Below, one piece after another: positions 60,401 through 64,000 of a stretch of 64,000 nucleotides of DNA. A program made the translations under genes and the position numbers. Within the stretch, counting starts at the first letter, position 1, and each line of letters opens with the position of its first letter. The notes below the pieces were generated by a model that was given only the letters and a program-made list of their open reading frames with translations, did no database searches and had not been told where the DNA came from. Location of the stretch: positions 2,232,001 through 2,296,000 of the forward strand of contig JAJQJQ010000011.1 in assembly GCA_028622995.1 (NCBI GenBank). Direction: 5' to 3'. This DNA is from Panagrolaimus kolymaensis. Lineage: Eukaryota > Nematoda > Chromadorea > Rhabditida > Panagrolaimidae.

Positions 60401-63093
60401 GCAGATAACAAGCTCACTCATACGTTGCTATTTTTTTCGTGGCCACAAAACATATAACGGAAGAATAGCCCAGTTGTTGGCAACCGCAGCAGCATTTTGT
60501 ATAAACGTTCTTTCTTTCCTCCTCCATCCATCCACCATCTTCTTTCTTCTTCATCGCTTTTCTCAGAAGATGAAAGCGAAGAATTTTAAACTCAATTTGT
60601 TTATTTCTTTCCCCTTTCTTCTTTTAAAAACATATTTTTCTATAAAAAATATTTTATTTTAAATATTTTTTCAGGAAGCTTTGTTGAATTCCGACATCAA
60701 TTTCCGGAATTGTGTGAAACAAACGAACCAAATCCCATTCCATCAACAACTCCATCAATAGAATCTGCTCCACTTATTAATGCTGCAGGCAATGGTTGTA
60801 TTCTTATGAATAATTGGCAAAATAATATTCGTAAAACGGGTTTAAATTTAAATAATTCTGATAAAACGGGTCTATCTACTTCAAATAATAATAATATTAA
60901 TTCTTCATTAATATCATCCATGCCCATGACGCTTATATTAAATGCACCTAATCGTTTATCCTTACCTAATTCACTTTCACAACCATGTTTATCTACATCA
61001 TCTTCATCATCTGCAATATTTCCTGATGTTAAACGCCCTCCAGGAGATGAAGATGAAGTATCAGTTGGCCCTACACAGATATTAGATTTTATGTTTCTTG
61101 GATCTCAACAAGATGCTTTAGATTCTGAAATTCTTAGAGTAAGTTAGTCTTTGCCCGATGACTTCTTTTGAAAATCAATATTAAAAAAGGTTTAAACCAA
61201 GCATTTTTATTATGCTTATCGTGTGCTAAATTGCTTTCATTCAAAAAAATGAGTCAACTTTTTTTTTACTTTTTGACTGACGCAAAAAGCGACTAAGACA
61301 GCAACAGCTTCCTATCAGTTAAAAGAGAAAAAACTCGAAAAGTCTGTCAATATCTATTAAGTTTTTTTTATTTTTTCAACAACATCATTTTTTCTTTCAA
61401 AAATTCTTGGAATACAATCAATGACTCAGAAGAGGAAAAATTATTTCTCAAAGATAATAATAATTTTAAAAGTTTAATAGAGCATAAAAAAATTTGCGTG
61501 TGAGAAGGAAAAAAACTTGGATAATTTGGAAGAAAGTTGAGTCATCGGCACTTTTTTTCCAAACAACGACTAGGCAAAAAAGTTTCAAAAGCGCAAAAGT
61601 TCAATAAAAATGTTGTAAATTGAATTGGCTTCTCCTCCTCTCTCATGAGGTTTTAAAAAGCAATTACTAATTATATTTTCATTTTTTAGCGTCATGGCAT
61701 TACAAAGATAATAAATTTATCTGAAACTTGTCCACGGCCGGAAAGTATTCAAGATCATCGCAGCCATTTTCTTCGAATTCCTATTAAAGATTCTTATTCC
61801 GCAAAATTGCTACCACATTTTGATGTTGCTTATGAATTTCTTGGTTAGTTTATCCCTTTTCTATTGAAGCCGGCTTTAATCCAAATAATTATTTTTTTAG
61901 AGCAAGCACGAAAAAATGGTGAAAAGGTTCTTGTTCATTGCCTTGCTGGAATTTCTCGCTCTGCAACTCTTGCCATTGCATACATTATGAGAACCAAAAG
62001 ATTTTCTTCAGATGATGCATATCAATTTGTTAAAACTTTACGACCATCCATAAGTCCAAATTTTAATTTTATGGGACAACTTTTGGAGTATGAAAAGCAA
62101 TTACGTGAACGACAACTTTTATCACCTTCTTCGAGGCCTCATTCATATGCTGCAGCTCCATCTTCGTCTTCACCACCACCAATGGAAACCACCAATGATC
62201 TATTTTTATCTCCAATGACAATGGATCAAAGAATTTGTAAATCTGCAAGTGCTAATGATGTCCTTATTGCACCACGACGAGAGACTTTAAATGAAAATGG
62301 TAAACGAACCATTGAAACTCCATTATCATTCCCAGAGCGGCCACGGCAATTGATGAAAACAACCACGAATGAATTTTTTACTCGACCTGGTTCCATTCCT
62401 TTAACACCTTCAACACCTGTTAAAGTTGAAGGTGAACTTCCTTCACCATCCACGGAATTTAAAAAGCTCGATATTTCTAATCCAAATTTCTTACCTTCAC
62501 TTAAAACGCCTGATAGACCTGATGCAACTATGTCCTTGAGTATTGAAAATCCTATGTTTGATATGAGCTCATCCTCAAATGTACCGACTATGACCAAACA
62601 ACCAAAAGTTCATTTTAATCCAACTGCAGCTCTTCGAGCACATTGTAAAGAATCAATTATTCGATGCTTGAGAAAAGGAAAAAATATACATGGAAAAAAG
62701 TCAAATCCTTCTCCGCCAAAATCTGTGGATCCATGTTCATCAAGATGCATTGCAACTGCCGGAGCATCTTCAGCTTCTTCTTCTTTTGCAGCACCACCAA
62801 CGCGAAGATTTCTTCAACGAAGATTTTTCCAAAGCATGCCATTTGGAAACCTTCCCACCGTAACTGACTTACCTGATGATGAAGCCTCTGCAGCCGCTGT
62901 TGCTGCTGCTTCATCATCCCCAATCAAAATTTTACAACGCTCAGGTTCCATTAGTGCACAACCAACGAGTTCAATTTCGCCACTTGTTCGTCAACGTGGA
63001 GCTTCAGCTCCTATGGATACAGATGAATGTCCCAAAGATCCTGATGTTATATCAATTGGATCAGCTAGCAGTCTAGAAATTCCTGTGAATTGA
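42448..63093 (+). CDS. vhp-1: MAP-kinase phosphatase, VHP-1/DUSP8/16 type
   Basis: Dephosphorylates the Thr/Tyr activation loop of stress MAP kinases (JNK/p38 in the C. elegans relative). Exons: 42448-42828, 50252-50555, 60675-61138, 61690-61843, 61901-63093; 831 aa, all phases agree. A Ser-rich N-terminus leads into the rhodanese/CH2 domain (LLIMDCRNFVDYNHSHVASS), which contains the basic MAPK-docking motif IMRKRL and ends in exon 3 with GSFVEFRHQFPELCE. The dual-specificity domain starts PTQILDFMFLGSQQDA; the catalytic loop is VHCLAGISRSAT (Cys, Arg) and is followed by RPSISPNFNFMGQLLEYE, closest to DUSP8/16. A Ser/Pro-rich tail of about 320 residues follows. Introns 1 and 2 are 7.4 and 10.1 kb, far longer than in neighbouring genes, and intron 1 contains a duplicated half exon. 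AATAAA at 63170-63175 follows the stop. Confidence 0.92.
42639..46157 (+). repeat. 3.52-kb tandem duplication, unit 1
   Basis: Starts inside the first coding exon of vhp-1 (at TTCTGATTCAACATG) and runs 3.3 kb into intron 1. The next 3520 bases repeat it. The only difference I found is an A6 against A7 run near 43158-43163. Confidence 0.92.
46158..46347 (+). pseudogene. Orphan copy of the 3' half of vhp-1 coding exon 1
   Basis: 190 nt identical to 42639-42828, encoding the start of the rhodanese domain and the IMRKRL docking motif, with an intact GTAAGT donor. The original acceptor was not copied. The nearest acceptor-like site (GCGTAG, 46125-46130) would put an in-frame AAT TAG right after exon 1. 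The piece is therefore expected to be skipped, or to give a truncated product if included. Confidence 0.75.
46158..49677 (+). repeat. 3.52-kb tandem duplication, unit 2
   Basis: Second copy, lying wholly inside vhp-1 intron 1. The junction TTTCCTG|TTCTGATTC shares two T with the unique right flank (TTTCCTG|TTTAGTTG), so the join shows minimal microhomology. Confidence 0.92.
49678..50251. other. Remainder of vhp-1 intron 1
   Basis: AT-rich intron sequence ending in the acceptor TTATTTTCAG. The minus-strand ORF at 49849-50109 has no recognisable domain. Confidence 0.5.
50556..52949. other. vhp-1 intron 2, left part
   Basis: AT-rich intron sequence. A GC-balanced patch at 50890-51080 contains an ORF starting MLFVGGSNVATASTRK without a known domain; I do not call it. 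Confidence 0.5.
52949..52971. repeat. GC-rich palindromic hairpin
   Basis: GGCCCGGCACTTCGTGCCGGACC: a CCGGCAC/GTGCCGG stem (52952-52958 with 52962-52968) and a TTC loop, extended by two GC pairs after one mismatch. It stands out sharply in AT-rich intron DNA. Confidence 0.7.
53001..53275. repeat. Degenerate tandem repeat (GATCCATC-type)
   Basis: Two 44-bp copies starting TGGTATATCGTGATAATATG lie at 53001 and 53053 (period 52). They are followed by scrambled copies of short motifs such as AAAGATCCATCCACCCGAA, AGTTAAAAGATCCATCAAAA and AAAATCCAAC. It is satellite-like and non-coding; the minus-strand ORFs here are repeat artefacts. Confidence 0.75.
53534..53606 (-). pseudogene. tRNA-like relic
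   Basis: On the minus strand an A-box-like TGGCGCAATGG (53589-53599) and a B-box GTTCGAATCC (53541-53550) are spaced as in a tRNA gene. The acceptor and T stems do not pair well, so a decayed tRNA gene or tRNA-derived SINE head is more likely than a working tRNA. Confidence 0.4.
53700..56420. other. vhp-1 intron 2, middle part
   Basis: AT-rich intron sequence with GC-balanced patches (54180-54320, 54400-54520, 55470-55520, 55900-56220). The ORF at 54214-54534 shows no domain. Nothing supported. Confidence 0.45.
56432..56635. mobile_element. hAT-like MITE with 8-bp target duplication
   Basis: A 204-bp element with terminal inverted repeat CAGAGCTGTCG...CGACAGCTCTG, flanked on both sides by CTCAAAAG (56424-56431 and 56636-56643). 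An 8-bp duplication and CAG-starting ends are the hAT hallmark. The interior is built almost entirely of ATCGAAA/TTTCGAT permutations with GGTGCACCGAA palindromes. Confidence 0.88.
56644..57032. other. vhp-1 intron 2, spacer between two elements
   Basis: AT-rich intron sequence. Nothing recognised. Confidence 0.5.
57033..57723. mobile_element. TA-flanked element with 186-bp terminal inverted repeats
   Basis: Arms 57033-57218 and 57538-57723 are reverse complements (paired sum 114756), with ends GTGCACAAGATTACTATG...CATAGTAATCTTGTGCAC and TA on each side (57031-57032, 57724-57725). Each arm contains two direct copies of a motif like TTAGACGGNTNANGAGATTAAATTTT. The interior of about 320 bp is AT-rich without coding potential. 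It is a non-autonomous, Tc1/mariner-like foldback element. Confidence 0.8.
57726..58784. other. vhp-1 intron 2, further AT-rich sequence
   Basis: Begins with a GAGCCGTCT motif like those in the neighbouring element, then plain AT-rich intron DNA. No gene seen. Confidence 0.45.
58786..58856 (-). pseudogene. tRNA-like relic
   Basis: On the minus strand, A-box-like TGGCGTAGGCG (58839-58849) and a perfect B-box GGTTCGAATCC (58794-58804) at tRNA spacing. A partial acceptor match (TGTG/CACA) is present but the T stem does not close. Probably a tRNA pseudogene or SINE head. Confidence 0.45.
59234..59264. repeat. GC-rich perfect hairpin
   Basis: GCCGCACCCC (59234-59243) and GGGGTGCGGC (59255-59264) form a 10-bp perfect GC stem around an 11-nt loop (TCGCTTCGCTC). 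It is isolated in AT-rich intron sequence. Confidence 0.75.
59325..59350. repeat. Pentanucleotide microsatellite (TTGAA)n
   Basis: About five consecutive TTGAA units. Short simple repeat in vhp-1 intron 2. Confidence 0.7.
59351..60674. other. vhp-1 intron 2, right end
   Basis: T-rich intron sequence with GC-balanced patches (59520-59560, 60190-60360, 60460-60560) and no supported exon. It ends in the acceptor TTTTTTCAG used by exon 3. Confidence 0.5.
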
Positions 63094-63901
63094 ATACATA
63101 ATTTCTTCGTTCATTCATTACCATACTTTGAAGACCTTTTGGCGATAAACATTGCAAACAATTGCATGAAATAAAAAGTTAATCATCATTTTTCTCTTAT
63201 ATGTTTTTCTATTATTGTTTTACTTTCTTTCCTTCCATTTGCGCAATTATAAATTTTATAAAATCCACTTTTAAAAATTGTTCACAAATTTTGCTAACAC
63301 ATTTAAATAAAATTCAAAACTTATTTAATAGTTGAACAAAGCAAAGAAATATAAAGAAGGCAATGGGATTCATAGAGGTCGATGGAGAATAATGCAAAAA
63401 ATAAAAGTATGTTGGGAAAAAAAGTACAATAAAAGCATAACATTTTGCAAGAAAGATAAAATAACACCGCAATCATCCGATAAAAATTTGCCATGTGTAC
63501 ATTTTTCAGAAATAATACTCTATCGAAAATGGGGCATTCAAATAACTGCTATTTTCCATTAAATGGCCGCGCTTTAAATCTGAATTATGATACCGATGAA
63601 TATGCTTCAAAACATAGCGCTTTTAAACTGCCAATTCTCTTCAAGCTTCCATACAACAAACATAAAAATCTTTTATTATTACACAGAAATACCGCAAAAT
63701 AATATCAAAAAAATTAATTGAAAATAATTAAAGGCAAGTAAAAAAACATATCACTTTTTGACTAAGTAAAATAAAAAAAATAAGAATTTCTCCCCATTAT
63801 TATTAATTAACAAAAATTAAACACAAATCAAACTTAACAATAAGAAAGATTTATTGGAATGCCCGCATCATTTATGGAAGTATTTGCTTTTCATTAAAAC
63901 T
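63094..63901. other. Intergenic space between convergent genes
   Basis: vhp-1 3' UTR with AATAAA at 63170-63175, then AT-rich sequence. The minus-strand AATAAA (63850-63855) belongs to the right-edge gene. ORFs at 63332-63702 lack domains. Confidence 0.55.
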
Positions 63902-64000
63902 CTAATATCCTTGAAGTCCATTGTAAGTTTTAGGTTTAACATCATCTTGCTTTAAGAGAGCGATCACAGCTTGCTTGTCTTCTTCACTCAATTCACCACG
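63902..64000 (-). CDS. C-terminal end of an unrecognised protein (partial)
   Basis: From the right edge the minus strand reads 32 codons to TAG at 63904-63902, ending KPKTYNGLQGY. The peptide is charged and helical (GELSEEDKQAVIALLKQDDV), and its codons look coding. AATAAA follows 47 nt downstream, a normal poly(A) spacing. I cannot name the family from this short end. Confidence 0.65.
   Translation of the reverse strand, partial: RGELSEEDKQAVIALLKQDDVKPKTYNGLQGY

Noticed and set aside
63332..63702. Two overlapping ORFs downstream of vhp-1
   Set aside because: Located after a good poly(A) signal, no domain and no splice sites.

Overview
The window looks like a piece of nematode nuclear genome. 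Supporting signs are multi-exon genes with introns of about 50-60 nt, TTTTCAG-type splice acceptors, a nematode-type supplementary nuclear hormone receptor, a receptor guanylate cyclase, a nematode-type SH2-tyrosine kinase and a sigma-class glutathione transferase. The DNA is visibly AT-rich, with very long A/T runs outside exons. A tylenchine/panagrolaimid-like rhabditid would fit, but the species cannot be fixed from the sequence. There is no bacterial or viral segment.

Layout. 1-312: one exon of an unrecognised minus-strand gene that continues beyond the left edge. 313-8477: about 8.2 kb of low-complexity DNA in front of cdc-14 (8538-11129, +), a six-exon dual-specificity phosphatase with two possible C-termini. 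12373-19321: an inverted pair of RCC1/ran-3 genes (first +, second -) on either side of a minus-strand SH2-tyrosine kinase. The two RCC1 genes share a 1515-bp block that appears identical, introns included, inside otherwise diverged genes; this looks like gene conversion or a palindrome. 19790-27052 (+): a 13-exon receptor guanylate cyclase with a very long C-terminal tail; its first intron carries a TA-flanked foldback element that itself holds two small spliced ORFs. 27407-28088 (-): sigma GST. 28520-28984 (-): small secreted Ala-rich LEA-like protein. Both of these have TATA boxes. 30019-31753 (+): nuclear hormone receptor with eight exons.

31754-42437 is a gene-poor stretch with two foldback elements (33257-34252 and a TTAA-flanked MITE at 34286-34476). 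42448-63093 (+) is one large gene for a VHP-1/DUSP8/16-type MAP-kinase phosphatase. Its rhodanese and phosphatase exons are separated by introns of 7.4 and 10.1 kb. The 7.4-kb intron contains a 3.52-kb tandem duplication that copies the second half of the first coding exon. The 10.1-kb intron holds an hAT-like MITE, a TA-flanked inverted repeat, two tRNA-like relics, two GC hairpins and a degenerate satellite. 63902-64000 is the C-terminal end of an unrecognised minus-strand gene.

The genes do not form an obvious operon or pathway. Several are signalling or cell-cycle regulators (CDC14 phosphatase, RCC1 Ran exchange factor, tyrosine kinase, guanylate cyclase, MAP-kinase phosphatase). Genes were joined by hand from reading frame, intron phase and splice consensus. 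All exon joins given are phase-consistent, but none is backed by transcript data.
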